DNA of 22,313 nt from Bacteroidales bacterium UBA5072. GTDB taxonomy: Bacteria; Bacteroidota; Bacteroidia; Bacteroidales; UBA10428. The position numbers and the translations under genes are program-made. The stretch spans positions 19,750 to 42,062 of the forward strand of contig DIAS01000035.1 in the NCBI GenBank assembly GCA_002415855.1. Reading direction: 5' to 3'. Below, piece after piece: positions 15,261-22,313 of the stretch (within the stretch, counting starts at the first letter, position 1; every line of letters starts with the position of its first letter). Under the pieces are notes generated by a model. It did not search any database and was not told where the DNA came from. It saw only the letters and a list, made by a program, of their open reading frames with translations.

Positions 15261-15373
15261 GGTGCAGGTCGATGAAAACACAAGCCATGGGTGGTGGGAT
15301 GGTAAATTTGAGAAATCAGTCAAAACCCGAAAAATGAAAGTAGTATTTCTGGATGCAGAATCTGGAAAGATAA

Positions 15374-15406
15374 AAAAATCATGCTAGTTAAGCATTCATC
15401 TTTTTT
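15374..15406. terminator. Weak bidirectional terminator-like hairpin
   Basis: ATGCT (15381-15385) and AGCAT (15391-15395) form a 5-bp stem, flanked by an A-run on the left and six T residues (15401-15406) on the right. On the minus strand it lies about 125 bases after the HAD-IB stop and could end the lipid operon. The stem is short, so support is weak. Confidence 0.3.
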
Positions 15407-15531
15407 AATGATTCTTCCTAATTTATTGATTTTCTGCAAAACAAATAGAACCAGGCTGGAATTCAGTTTCCCCCTTGTCACAAATGCCTGAAGCCAACTT
15501 GGTTGCTTTTTTCATGCTATACGCATGTTTT

Positions 15532-16185
15532 CTATTCCCAGGTATGAATTACCCAATTACGTTCCTGGGCAATCTTTTCCAGGTGTTTATCAGGATTAAC
15601 GCAAACGGGATGACCAACCGACTGCAGTACCGGCAAATCGTCAATTGAATCGGCATAATAATAGGAATCTTCGTGGCTGTGATTATTGTTGGCAAGATAA
15701 AGGTTCATACGGTCGAGCTTTTCATCCCTGAAACAAAACTTACCAAGAGGTCGTCCGGTATATTGTTGATTTACAACTTCAAGTTCAGAACAAATTACTG
15801 CGTGCATTCCCAGGTGCTTTGCCAAAGGAAAACAAATTGAAGCAATTGCCGATGACAGAATGACCAAAATTGCTCCCTGTTCTTTGTGCTTTCTGATCTC
15901 GTTGATTATATCGGGACGTATGGCAGGAACAAGATCTTTTTCAACTATTTCATGGCATAATGCTTCGATTTCATTTTCAGGTGATTTAGCAAGACAACTG
16001 CTGAGCTTTTCTATTATGATTGCCGGATCAATTAAATGTAATTTGTACAATGTTGCCAGGTAATAAACATGGATCAATTTCCAGTTTGACAATAGTCCAT
16101 TTTGATATGCCTTGCGCAAAAGCGCTTCTCCACTTTTTATTTTCAAAATGGTGTTGTCGAGATCGAAAAAGGCAACATATCTCAT
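15532..16185 (-). CDS. HAD-IB family phosphatase (SerB-like)
   Basis: A 217-residue soluble HAD hydrolase with all four motifs: DLDNT (8-12, nucleophile Asp 8 and acid Asp 10), SS at 111-112, Lys 156 and DSIDD (179-183). The helical cap between motifs I and II fits subfamily IB, the phosphoserine-phosphatase-like group. Members of this group sit beside or are fused to PlsC acyltransferases in several bacteria. It starts 7 bases after the lipid-kinase stop and is the last gene of a three-gene operon, so a phosphorylated lipid intermediate or head group is a plausible substrate. This is inference from context, because the motifs do not define the substrate. Confidence 0.88.
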   Translation of the reverse strand: MRYVAFFDLDNTILKIKSGEALLRKAYQNGLLSNWKLIHVYYLATLYKLHLIDPAIIIEKLSSCLAKSPENEIEALCHEIVEKDLVPAIRPDIINEIRKHKEQGAILVILSSAIASICFPLAKHLGMHAVICSELEVVNQQYTGRPLGKFCFRDEKLDRMNLYLANNNHSHEDSYYYADSIDDLPVLQSVGHPVCVNPDKHLEKIAQERNWVIHTWE

Positions 16186-16192
16186 TTTCTGA

Positions 16193-17143
16193 TTAATCTA
16201 TCCTGAAAAAGTGATTTCCTGAAGGATTGTATATCATATTGAGAGCACCTGGCATAATACCCACATTGAAATGCTTTGAAAAGTGTAATTCCCCATCAAG
16301 GTGAAATGGGACTTCATGGCTGAATTCGATTTCTATATTACTGGACTGATAATAATTGACTTTCTTATTCCGTAGATGCGTTCCTTTAGGCACTTTTAGC
16401 AAAATCATGAATCGTTCAGGAAGGGAAAGTTTTTGTATCATGCAGACGTCTAAAAGGCCATCATTTGCAATTGCTTTGGGTGTAAGGTAAAAGCCACCAG
16501 CAAATCGTCTGCCATTGGATATTGTATTGATGAAACAATCTGTTTCCTGGTTGGTTTCTGCTGACAAAATGGTCATTCTTCTTTCTTTGTATAGCAGCAA
16601 TGTTTTAATAATGTGATAGATGTATTTGTACTTTCCACCCTTCTTTACCTCACCTGGTTTAACATAGTTTTCAGCAGCTACCTGTGCATCGAATCCTAAG
16701 CCCATGCCATTTAAGAAGGGTAATCCATTGCAGATTCCTACATCAATTCGGGTTGTTCTTTTTTCGAATAACACTTTCCAATGTTCTTCCTCAAAGCGGT
16801 TGGGAAACCCCAAAATCTGTATAAAATCGTTACCAGTGCCGGCAGGAACAACACCAATTACAACATTTTTTACTTGGATAAGGGTTGAGGCAATTTCATT
16901 GAGCGTACCGTCACCACCAACACCAATAATATACTTCGAACCATTGTCAGCATAATGCCTGGCTAATTGAGCAGCATGGCCTGCCTTTTCGGAAAATACG
17001 ACCAACGCATTAACAGAATATTTGTCTATCATTTCCTCTACTCTGGACTTCAACGTTTTTGCATATCCATTTCCCGCGACAGGGTTAATGATAAATACCC
17101 ATTCTTTGTTTTGCACTTTCTCTATCCGTTGTTGGCTGGTCAT
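16193..17143 (-). CDS. Diacylglycerol kinase-family lipid kinase (YegS/BmrU type)
   Basis: A 316-residue soluble or membrane-peripheral lipid kinase. The N-terminal catalytic part has INPVAGNG (19-26) and the nucleotide-binding GGDGTLNE (76-83). The C-terminal beta-sandwich includes FHLDGE and the typical ending NVGIMPGALNMI. Family members phosphorylate diacylglycerol, sphingoid bases or other lipid alcohols to give phosphatidate-like lipids. The gene starts 4 bases after the PlsC stop and ends 7 bases before the HAD-IB start, so the three are almost certainly co-transcribed. Because some Bacteroidetes make sphingolipids, a sphingosine-kinase-like substrate cannot be excluded. No unusual residues were seen in the motifs. 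Confidence 0.92.
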   Translation of the reverse strand: MTSQQRIEKVQNKEWVFIINPVAGNGYAKTLKSRVEEMIDKYSVNALVVFSEKAGHAAQLARHYADNGSKYIIGVGGDGTLNEIASTLIQVKNVVIGVVPAGTGNDFIQILGFPNRFEEEHWKVLFEKRTTRIDVGICNGLPFLNGMGLGFDAQVAAENYVKPGEVKKGGKYKYIYHIIKTLLLYKERRMTILSAETNQETDCFINTISNGRRFAGGFYLTPKAIANDGLLDVCMIQKLSLPERFMILLKVPKGTHLRNKKVNYYQSSNIEIEFSHEVPFHLDGELHFSKHFNVGIMPGALNMIYNPSGNHFFRID

Positions 17144-17147
17144 CCTG

Positions 17148-17870
17148 TTATTGAAATGAATAATAATTTCCGGATCCGATTACTTTTTTCATTTCTGCTA
17201 TGATATCATTGTCGGTTTTTGCTTTTAAATCAATGCAATTTACTGGTTTATTAATAACAACGCTAATTTTAGCACTGAAATCAATGTAAAACCGGTTTTT
17301 AGGTTTCAGGGAATAGAACCCATTGAGCGTTACAGGCAGTATGTCTGCATCTGAAGCCTTCAATACATAAATAAAACCTCTTAAGAAGTCATTCATATTG
17401 CCATTAAGTGTTCTGGTCCCTTCCGGGAATATGGCAATGGTATGATTTTTTAATTTTTGGATAATCTCATCGATCATCAGTTTGGTATTCTTTACGGTAG
17501 GTTCCTTCGTTGGCATATAGTCAATCATTTTCAGGATCTGGTTGAAAACGGGTACTTTCATCAAACGTTCATGTCCAAACCATGCCACATCAGGGCAGAA
17601 TGACAGGATGGCCATAATGTCGAACAAGCTTGCATGATTGGCAATGATAATATATCGTTTGTTCTTGGAATAATTTTCAATACCATAAATTCTTAATCTT
17701 TTGCCTAAAATCCAAAATACCGATTTAGCCCAAAAAAGAACAAGATATTTTACAATTTTTCTATAATGAAGATAGGCAAACGGCAAGGTAATAATCGCCA
17801 TTATTGATGTGTGTATATAAAGCGCTCCAAAGACAATCACTGAAATAAGACTTAAAAACCGGTTGTTCAT
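17148..17870 (-). CDS. plsC: 1-acyl-sn-glycerol-3-phosphate acyltransferase (PlsC family)
   Basis: A 240-residue inner-membrane acyltransferase. Hydrophobic segments lie at the N-terminus (about 8-35 and 41-56). The catalytic HX4D motif is NHASLFD (His 79, Asp 84), and the substrate-binding block is FPEGTR (148-153). The family acylates lysophosphatidate to phosphatidate, although paralogues act on other lysolipids. It is the first gene of a three-gene operon with a lipid kinase and a HAD-IB phosphatase. A -7 promoter element inside a 7-bp inverted repeat lies 111 bases upstream. Genomes of this group often have several PlsC paralogues, so this may not be the housekeeping copy. Confidence 0.9.
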   Translation of the reverse strand: MNNRFLSLISVIVFGALYIHTSIMAIITLPFAYLHYRKIVKYLVLFWAKSVFWILGKRLRIYGIENYSKNKRYIIIANHASLFDIMAILSFCPDVAWFGHERLMKVPVFNQILKMIDYMPTKEPTVKNTKLMIDEIIQKLKNHTIAIFPEGTRTLNGNMNDFLRGFIYVLKASDADILPVTLNGFYSLKPKNRFYIDFSAKISVVINKPVNCIDLKAKTDNDIIAEMKKVIGSGNYYSFQ

Positions 17871-17973
17871 GTTAAAGAATTGGTTGTATAATACCTGTCC
17901 TGCTCTTCAAGACTTAACTTATATTCTTTATTCACATTTTCTGAAGCACACCGCATTAAAGTAAGAATGACCT

Positions 17974-17994
17974 AAGACATCAAATATATGTCTT
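17974..17994. repeat. 7-bp perfect inverted repeat enclosing a -7 promoter element
   Basis: AAGACAT (17974-17980) and ATGTCTT (17988-17994) are perfect reverse complements separated by 7 bases. The geometry, two 7-bp half-sites 14 bases apart centre to centre, resembles a dimeric-regulator operator. It coincides with the predicted plsC -7 box. Confidence 0.55.
17981..17988 (-). promoter_or_regulatory. -7 promoter element of the plsC lipid operon
   Basis: The minus-strand sequence TATATTTG matches TAnnTTTG exactly. A near-match to the -33 element (TTTC, 18010-18013) lies 21 bases further upstream. The leader would be about 100 bases. Confidence 0.45.
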
Positions 17995-18089
17995 GTTCTG
18001 AAATATGTTGAAACTTTTCATAAACCAATATGAGAAATTGTACACTCCCTCTATTTTATAGAACTGCAAATTAGGTATTTTTTTCTTAG

Positions 18090-18109
18090 CAAACCCGGCG
18101 ATCATGAGC
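18090..18109 (+). repeat. Imperfect direct repeat, copy 1 (upstream of the EcsC-family gene)
   Basis: CAAACCCGGCGATCATGAGC. It matches copy 2 at 19139-19160 except for two substitutions and a 2-base gap. The longest identical block is ATCATGAGC. Confidence 0.45.
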
Positions 18110-18226
18110 GGGGGAGATGTTTAATCAGGAGTAAAAAGATTTCAGAAAGCTTATTTTTAAATTCGTTCTTGTACATTAAAACCTTTATCTTTCATTTTAT
18201 TTTAGTTCGTTATTTATTAAAATAGA

Positions 18227-19024
18227 ATGATTGCAATGATAGCTGAGGCAGATAAGAAAGAACTCCAATTGGCCAAAAACTTGTTGGAAAACCCTGGGAT
18301 TGCAATCAAGATCATTAACGTTATTGGATTACCCATTGAAAAGGGAATTAAAAAACTACCTAAAAATTGGAGCGATAAAATTGGAGAAATTACCAAAAAG
18401 GCTCTGCTCAAAGCATCAGAAGCGGCAATATTTACCATTAAAGATATTCCGGGCAAAGGTTCTTCAGACAAATGGCATAAATTAAGCGTTGCAACCAGTG
18501 GGGGGGTCAGTGGCTTTTTCGGTATTGCTGCATTGGCTATCGAACTTCCAATATCAACAACAATAATGCTGCGTTCTATAGCTGAAATAGCCAGATCGCA
18601 AGGAGAAACTATTACAAGCACCGAAACTAAATTAGCTTGTCTGGAAGTTTTTGCTTTAGGCGGGAATAGCAAATCTGATGAAAGTGCAGAAAGTGGATAT
18701 TATGCCATTCGTGCTCTTTTGGCTAAGTCGATCTCTGAAGTGGCGGAATTTATTGCGGAAAAAGGTTTTGTAGAAGAGGGCGCACCGGTTTTAGTCAGGT
18801 CGATAGCAAATATATCACAAAGATTTGGGATACAAATCACTGAGAAAGCTGCTGCTCAAGCAATACCTGCGATCGGGGCAGCTGGAGGAGCGATCATTAA
18901 TACCATTTTTATTGACCACTTTCAAGATATGGCTAAGGGACATTTTATAGTCCGTAAATTAGAAAGAACCTATGGCAAAGAAATCATAAAAAGATTGTAT
19001 GAAGAATTACCTAATATCAAATAA
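18227..19024 (+). CDS. EcsC family protein
   Basis: A 265-residue protein with the EcsC-family pattern. An amphipathic N-terminal half includes ITKKALLKASEAAIFTI. A glycine-rich hydrophobic segment follows (about 85-115, SGGVSGFFGIAALAIELPISTTIMLRSIAEIA), and a second one lies near 215-235 (AIPAIGAAGGAIINTIF). The family is named after Bacillus EcsC, encoded with an ABC transporter, but most members are orphans of unknown biochemical function and are probably membrane-associated. There is no ABC transporter here. It is divergent from the plsC lipid operon and noticeably AT-rich. Initiation could also be at Met 4 (18236). A link to lipid metabolism is only suggested by position. Confidence 0.82.
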   Translation: MIAMIAEADKKELQLAKNLLENPGIAIKIINVIGLPIEKGIKKLPKNWSDKIGEITKKALLKASEAAIFTIKDIPGKGSSDKWHKLSVATSGGVSGFFGIAALAIELPISTTIMLRSIAEIARSQGETITSTETKLACLEVFALGGNSKSDESAESGYYAIRALLAKSISEVAEFIAEKGFVEEGAPVLVRSIANISQRFGIQITEKAAAQAIPAIGAAGGAIINTIFIDHFQDMAKGHFIVRKLERTYGKEIIKRLYEELPNIK

Positions 19025-19083
19025 TTAAATATATTCCAATACACTGATTTTCAGTAAATCAAGCAAGTTCTGGTTTGAATGCA

Positions 19084-19107
19084 GTCTCCTCAGGGTTATA
19101 GAGGAGG
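19084..19107. repeat. Hairpin downstream of the EcsC-family gene
   Basis: CTCCTC and GAGGAG form a 6-bp perfect stem with a loop of about 9 bases, 60 bases after the EcsC-family stop. No T-run follows directly on either strand, so it is only a candidate factor-dependent terminator or processing site. Confidence 0.35.
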
Positions 19108-19138
19108 ATAGAAGTCTTTCAACAATTTTCTTATGTAA

Positions 19139-19160
19139 CAAGCCCGGAGGGATCATGAGC
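19139..19160 (+). repeat. Imperfect direct repeat, copy 2 (downstream of the EcsC-family gene)
   Basis: The sequence is CAAGCCCGGAGGG followed by ATCATGAGC. It pairs with copy 1 at 18090-18109, about 1.05 kb away, so that the two copies bracket the EcsC-family gene. Confidence 0.45.
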
Positions 19161-19300
19161 TGTTTTTCGGATTTCACGCACTTGTTTTTTCTACCAATTT
19201 CCCATTATGATTGACAATAGTTAGTTAATTTTAGACTACTGGATAATGATTCATTTCAAACAGGAAAAGAGTTTGAAAGAATTTAAATCGGGCAAATCGA

Positions 19301-20440
19301 ATGAACATGGGTACTAATGCTGCATCAACTGCCGACGTTAATAAGCCTAGGGTACTTTCACTGGATGCTTTACGGGGTTTTGACATGTTCTGGATCATCG
19401 GGGGCGGTACACTGTTCCAGATTCTTTCCCGGTGCATTCCCGGCAGTTTCTTTCAGGCTATCGCCAATCAAATGGAACATGTTCCATGGGAAGGTTTTCA
19501 TTTTGAAGACCTGATTTTTCCCTTATTCATGTTCATTTCAGGAGCTACCATTCCAATTGCAATACTTTCAAAGCTGGAGTCGGGAACTCCCAAAAAGGAT
19601 CTGATATGGAAAACTGCCCGAAGAATGATCTTATTGGTCATTTTGGGCATCATTTTTAATGGAACCTTGCGCAGCGGTTTCGCAAATGCACGTTATGCGA
19701 GTGTTTTGGGACAAATTGGTATTTCCTATTTTATTGCTTCAATGATCCTGATCCATTCACATTCTTTAAAAACACGGCTCTTCTGGCTTATCGGCATATT
19801 GGCAGGTTATGCTGTTGTTCAGTTATGTGTACCTGTCCCGGGGTACGGAGCAGGTGATTTGACACCCGCAGGATGCATCAATAGTTTTATTGACAGAAAT
19901 TTCTTACCGGGAAGAATGGGTCAGGGTACCTTTGATGCACTGGGTCTGATGTGTATTGTATCAGCTTCAGCGGTCACTTTAATGGGATCTATCGCAGGAC
20001 ATTTCCTGCTCAGGAGAGAAATCGGTACCTGGCGTATGCTTGGCATTTTAGCATCTATTGGAACCGCGCTCATTATTCTGGCTCTTGTTTTAAATCCATT
20101 TTATCCGGTAATCAAGAATTGCTGGACATCGACATTTAATTTGTTAACCGGGGGCATCAGTTTTCTCCTCATGGCATTGTTTTATTTGATCATTGATGTT
20201 TGGGGGCTAAGAAAATGGTCATTCTTTTTCCGTGTCATCGGCATGAACTCTGTTTTCATTTATCTCATTGTTGTGGGAAACCTTGTTGACATAAGCCATA
20301 CATCCATGTTCTTTCTTGGCTGGATTGTAAACCTGCTCAGTGAAAATGCCGGTCAGCTGGTCCTTGTTATCGGTAATTTTTCCTTTTCCTGGTTACTGCT
20401 GTATTTGATGTACAGAAAAAAAATATTTATCAAAGTATAG
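19301..20440 (+). CDS. DUF5009 / NagX-like membrane protein (HGSNAT-related)
   Basis: A 379-residue integral membrane protein with about ten hydrophobic helices. It carries the opening signature SLDALRGFDMFWIIGGG (20-36) and then HFEDLIFPLFMFISGATIP, typical of the family that includes NagX and eukaryotic heparan-alpha-glucosaminide N-acetyltransferase. In chitin and N-acetylglucosamine pathways NagX-like proteins act in amino-sugar transport or acetyl transfer at the inner membrane; which of these applies here is unknown. A GH20 hexosaminidase gene follows after 40 bases, then a symporter, which supports an amino-sugar role. Initiation could also be at Met 3. The 5' region holds only weak promoter-like words. 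Confidence 0.85.
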   Translation: MNMGTNAASTADVNKPRVLSLDALRGFDMFWIIGGGTLFQILSRCIPGSFFQAIANQMEHVPWEGFHFEDLIFPLFMFISGATIPIAILSKLESGTPKKDLIWKTARRMILLVILGIIFNGTLRSGFANARYASVLGQIGISYFIASMILIHSHSLKTRLFWLIGILAGYAVVQLCVPVPGYGAGDLTPAGCINSFIDRNFLPGRMGQGTFDALGLMCIVSASAVTLMGSIAGHFLLRREIGTWRMLGILASIGTALIILALVLNPFYPVIKNCWTSTFNLLTGGISFLLMALFYLIIDVWGLRKWSFFFRVIGMNSVFIYLIVVGNLVDISHTSMFFLGWIVNLLSENAGQLVLVIGNFSFSWLLLYLMYRKKIFIKV

Positions 20441-20480
20441 CGAATTGTTAATGTCATTCATTTTTTAAAATTCCTAGAAA

Positions 20481-22070
20481 ATGCAAACACTTCAGAAATT
20501 AGTAACCGCTATAAGCCTGGTATCATTGCTCAGTTGTATGACAAGCTGCCGTAATCCTGACCAGGATAATAAAATCCGTGGTTTTATGATCGATGCGCCA
20601 CGGGCTGTCGAAACGCTGGATTATTATTTCCGGCTGATCGATTTTTGCCGGAAAGAGCAAATCAATACAGTCATTTTTCGCTTAACCGATGATCAGGGTT
20701 CAGCTTACCTTTTTACTTCCCATCCTGAACTGAATATGCGTGAAGGGGCTTTTACAGCGGCGGAATTAAAAAAACTGATTGACTATGCACAAATTCAAGG
20801 TATTGAATTGATCCCTGAGATCGAATCATTTGGTCATTCCTTGTACATTACCCAGACAAAGCGATATAAGTTCCTGAATGACAGCTCCGCGGGATATGAC
20901 TTTAATGCATTGTGTCCCGTAAGTGACAGTACACTTCAATTAATGAAGGATCTGTACACAGAGATTGCTGGCATTTTCCCTTCCGGTTATTTTCACATCG
21001 GTTGCGATGAGGTAAACTGGGGGGGAAGCGAGTTGTCAAAAAAGGCTTTAAAAACAAGAACCAGAAATCAGATATGGGCAGCATATGTAAATACTTTAAA
21101 CGGATATGTGAAAGCCCTTGGAAAAAAAACAATAATATGGGGAGATGTACCCATTTATGCCGAAAGGGAAGTTCTCGATTTGCTTGACAGGGATATTGTG
21201 ATCATGGACTGGAATTACAGGGAAACCAGAAAAGAGCTGATAGACAGTATTGCCCGTGCAATTCTGAAAAAAGGATTTAAAGTGATCGGATGTCCCGGGG
21301 TAAGCTGGTGCAGCTGGGGCACCCGTGTTGGTGCGCTTCAATTCGAGAATATAAATGCCTACGCTGAAGTATATTGCAATTTGGAGGATCCAAACAACCT
21401 TGGGATCATCCTCTCCAACTGGGTACCCAAGCGTTATCTTCAGAACAGCCAGTGGGATACCTATACAATTGCTGCTGAAATCCTTAAAAACAAAGGTAAC
21501 TATCATTATATGGATGCTATTCCGGCATTTGTTAAAGACCATTTCGGCGCAACTTTCGATGAAAATTGGGAGCGGATATTCAGGACAGTCTATGAAGAAA
21601 CGCCAACCTTTTTATGCGGTGAACAGGATAGTCTGGAATTCTTCCCCTGGTTGTCGGAAAAACAAATCAAAGATATTATCGCAAGAAATGAACCACTGCA
21701 CAACCGGTTCGGTGAAACAGCAAATCTCTTATCTGCTTATAAGGACAGTGTGAAAATGAACAGGAGCGATCTGGATGATTTTATACTTACGGTTGAATTT
21801 ATGGAATATTGCTATCAGAGACAGAACGATTTATTACAATTCGCCCATTCTAAAAACATAGATTTGAAATCTGCTGAAGCCTATCTGAAAAAAGTTGCCC
21901 TGGCGGATCAAATTCAACTTGAAAAGATTAACGCTGCCTGGAGCAATGGCCGCCGGTCCAAACCTGATGAAACTGATAATAACTATATGTGGTCGTTTTA
22001 TTTGGCGGCAAAGTATTCGAAGCACCTGAGTGAGGAACCGGGTGAACTGGTAAGAATCCTTGGAAAATGA
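20481..22070 (+). CDS. Glycoside hydrolase family 20 lipoprotein (beta-N-acetylhexosaminidase)
   Basis: A 529-residue protein with a lipoprotein-like signal peptide; the acylated residue is Cys 19 or Cys 23. The GH20 TIM barrel begins almost at once with RGFMIDAPR (33-41) and LTDDQG (68-73). The catalytic pair is Asp 176-Glu 177 in HIGCDEV, as needed for substrate-assisted cleavage of terminal N-acetylhexosamine. The usual N-terminal beta-rich GH20b domain is missing, so this resembles the compact, catalytic-domain-first GH20 types. About 180 C-terminal residues are helical and of unknown role. The stop overlaps the start of the symporter gene (ATGA), so enzyme and importer are coupled. The precise glycan is unknown. 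Confidence 0.9.
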   Translation: MQTLQKLVTAISLVSLLSCMTSCRNPDQDNKIRGFMIDAPRAVETLDYYFRLIDFCRKEQINTVIFRLTDDQGSAYLFTSHPELNMREGAFTAAELKKLIDYAQIQGIELIPEIESFGHSLYITQTKRYKFLNDSSAGYDFNALCPVSDSTLQLMKDLYTEIAGIFPSGYFHIGCDEVNWGGSELSKKALKTRTRNQIWAAYVNTLNGYVKALGKKTIIWGDVPIYAEREVLDLLDRDIVIMDWNYRETRKELIDSIARAILKKGFKVIGCPGVSWCSWGTRVGALQFENINAYAEVYCNLEDPNNLGIILSNWVPKRYLQNSQWDTYTIAAEILKNKGNYHYMDAIPAFVKDHFGATFDENWERIFRTVYEETPTFLCGEQDSLEFFPWLSEKQIKDIIARNEPLHNRFGETANLLSAYKDSVKMNRSDLDDFILTVEFMEYCYQRQNDLLQFAHSKNIDLKSAEAYLKKVALADQIQLEKINAAWSNGRRSKPDETDNNYMWSFYLAAKYSKHLSEEPGELVRILGK

Positions 22071-22313
22071 ACCGGCTGGATTACATAGTGATCATTACCT
22101 ATTTCGTTTTAATAACACTGTACGGATTGTATCTGGTTCGGAGAGTCAAGTCGAGTAACAGCTATTTCCTGGGTGACAGGAAATTCAGCTGGTGGGTGAT
22201 GATGGGACAGGCTTTCGGAACAGGCACCCACGCAGAAATGCCGGTTGCTCAAGCCGGGGCAACTTTTTCACTTGGTTTTTCAACCTTATGGTACCAGTGG
22301 AAGAATATGCTGA
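22067..22313 (+). CDS. Sodium:solute symporter (SSS family), N-terminal fragment cut by window end
   Basis: The visible 82 codons begin MNRLDYIVIITYFVLITLYG, a first transmembrane helix, followed by SNSYFLGDRKFSWWVMMGQAFGTGTHAE. This matches the SSS-family opening (YFLGxRxxxWW, then a Gly/Thr-rich second helix). Such symporters import sugars, amino acids or other small solutes with sodium. Its ATG overlaps the GH20 stop codon by four bases, so it is translationally coupled to the hexosaminidase, and an amino sugar released by that enzyme is the likely cargo. The gene continues beyond the window. Confidence 0.85.
   Translation, partial: MNRLDYIVIITYFVLITLYGLYLVRRVKSSNSYFLGDRKFSWWVMMGQAFGTGTHAEMPVAQAGATFSLGFSTLWYQWKNML

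Larger units (their letters stand above)
15221..15531. other. Intergenic region between tRNA-Arg and the HAD-IB gene
   Basis: A stretch of 311 bases without a supported gene. It starts with the tRNA terminator (15232-15260). It also holds a weak A-rich/T-rich hairpin (15374-15406) and two small hairpins near 15490-15530 with short T-runs on the plus strand. A short reading frame encoding MKVVFLDAESGKIKKSC ends at 15387, but it is too short to support as a gene. Confidence 0.6.
17871..18226. other. Intergenic region between divergent plsC and EcsC-family genes
   Basis: An AT-rich stretch of 356 bases between two divergent starts. It contains the plsC-side promoter with its inverted repeat (17974-17994), one copy of an imperfect direct repeat (18090-18109), and a weak promoter-like TTCG-N20-TATCTTTC (18162-18193) in front of the EcsC-family gene. 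No small gene could be supported on either strand. Confidence 0.6.

Noticed and set aside
15202..15387. Open frame starting inside the tRNA, and its inner peptide MKVVFLDAESGKIKKSC
   Set aside because: It begins in the tRNA T arm, runs through the terminator, and is too short to support. The inner peptide start resembles some dehydrogenase N-termini, but nothing follows.
1..22313. CRISPR array, insertion sequence, prophage or toxin-antitoxin pair
   Set aside because: No regularly spaced repeats, transposase, integrase or paired small toxin-antitoxin genes were seen on either strand.

Overview
The window looks like a chromosomal segment of a Bacteroidota (Bacteroidetes) bacterium, probably from the Bacteroidales/Marinilabiliales side. 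The evidence is a long Bacteroidetes-type NusB next to YajC, a YbbR-like protein and CoaE; a FeoA-FeoB fusion followed by a small Cys-rich membrane protein; a PUR-type DUF3276 protein; a Tat-exported TIM-barrel protein; a NagX/DUF5009-like protein; and several exact matches to the Bacteroidetes -7 promoter element TAnnTTTG. No plasmid, phage, insertion sequence or CRISPR signal was seen, and the genus cannot be named from this sequence alone.

Layout. Positions 1-3826 hold a minus-strand housekeeping operon in the order nusB, yajC, ybbR-like, coaE, dnaJ/TerB-like, with internal promoters. Positions 3827-5407 hold a PUR-domain gene (+) and a convergent conserved unknown gene (-). Positions 5408-8018 hold a ferrous iron uptake unit: FeoAB fusion plus a Cys-rich small membrane protein that overlaps the tail of the next gene. 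Positions 7918-10734 (-) encode a two-domain M16 lipoprotein peptidase. Positions 10957-12057 (+) encode a secreted sugar-phosphate-isomerase-like TIM barrel. Positions 12067-13762 (-) encode MtgA, a small NUMOD1-like protein and a GroES-like protein. Positions 14033-14968 (+) encode a PAS-GAF sensor without an output domain. A tRNA-Arg(ACG) with its terminator follows at 15147-15260.

Positions 15532-17870 (-) form a compact three-gene phospholipid cassette: PlsC-type acyltransferase, lipid kinase of the diacylglycerol kinase family, and a HAD-IB phosphatase. It faces a divergent EcsC-family gene (18227-19024). This stretch is visibly more AT-rich than its surroundings. From 19301 to the window end (+) there is an amino-sugar cluster: DUF5009/NagX-like membrane protein, GH20 hexosaminidase lipoprotein and a sodium:solute symporter cut by the window edge.

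The iron genes work as one uptake unit, the lipid cassette probably remodels or makes phosphatidate-derived lipids, and the last cluster probably releases and imports N-acetylhexosamines. No complete novel system is evident. The observations most worth a second look are two -7 promoter elements embedded in perfect inverted repeats, two intrinsic terminators embedded in the 3' coding part of a convergent neighbour, a free-standing NUMOD1-like protein, and an EcsC gene bracketed by imperfect direct repeats.
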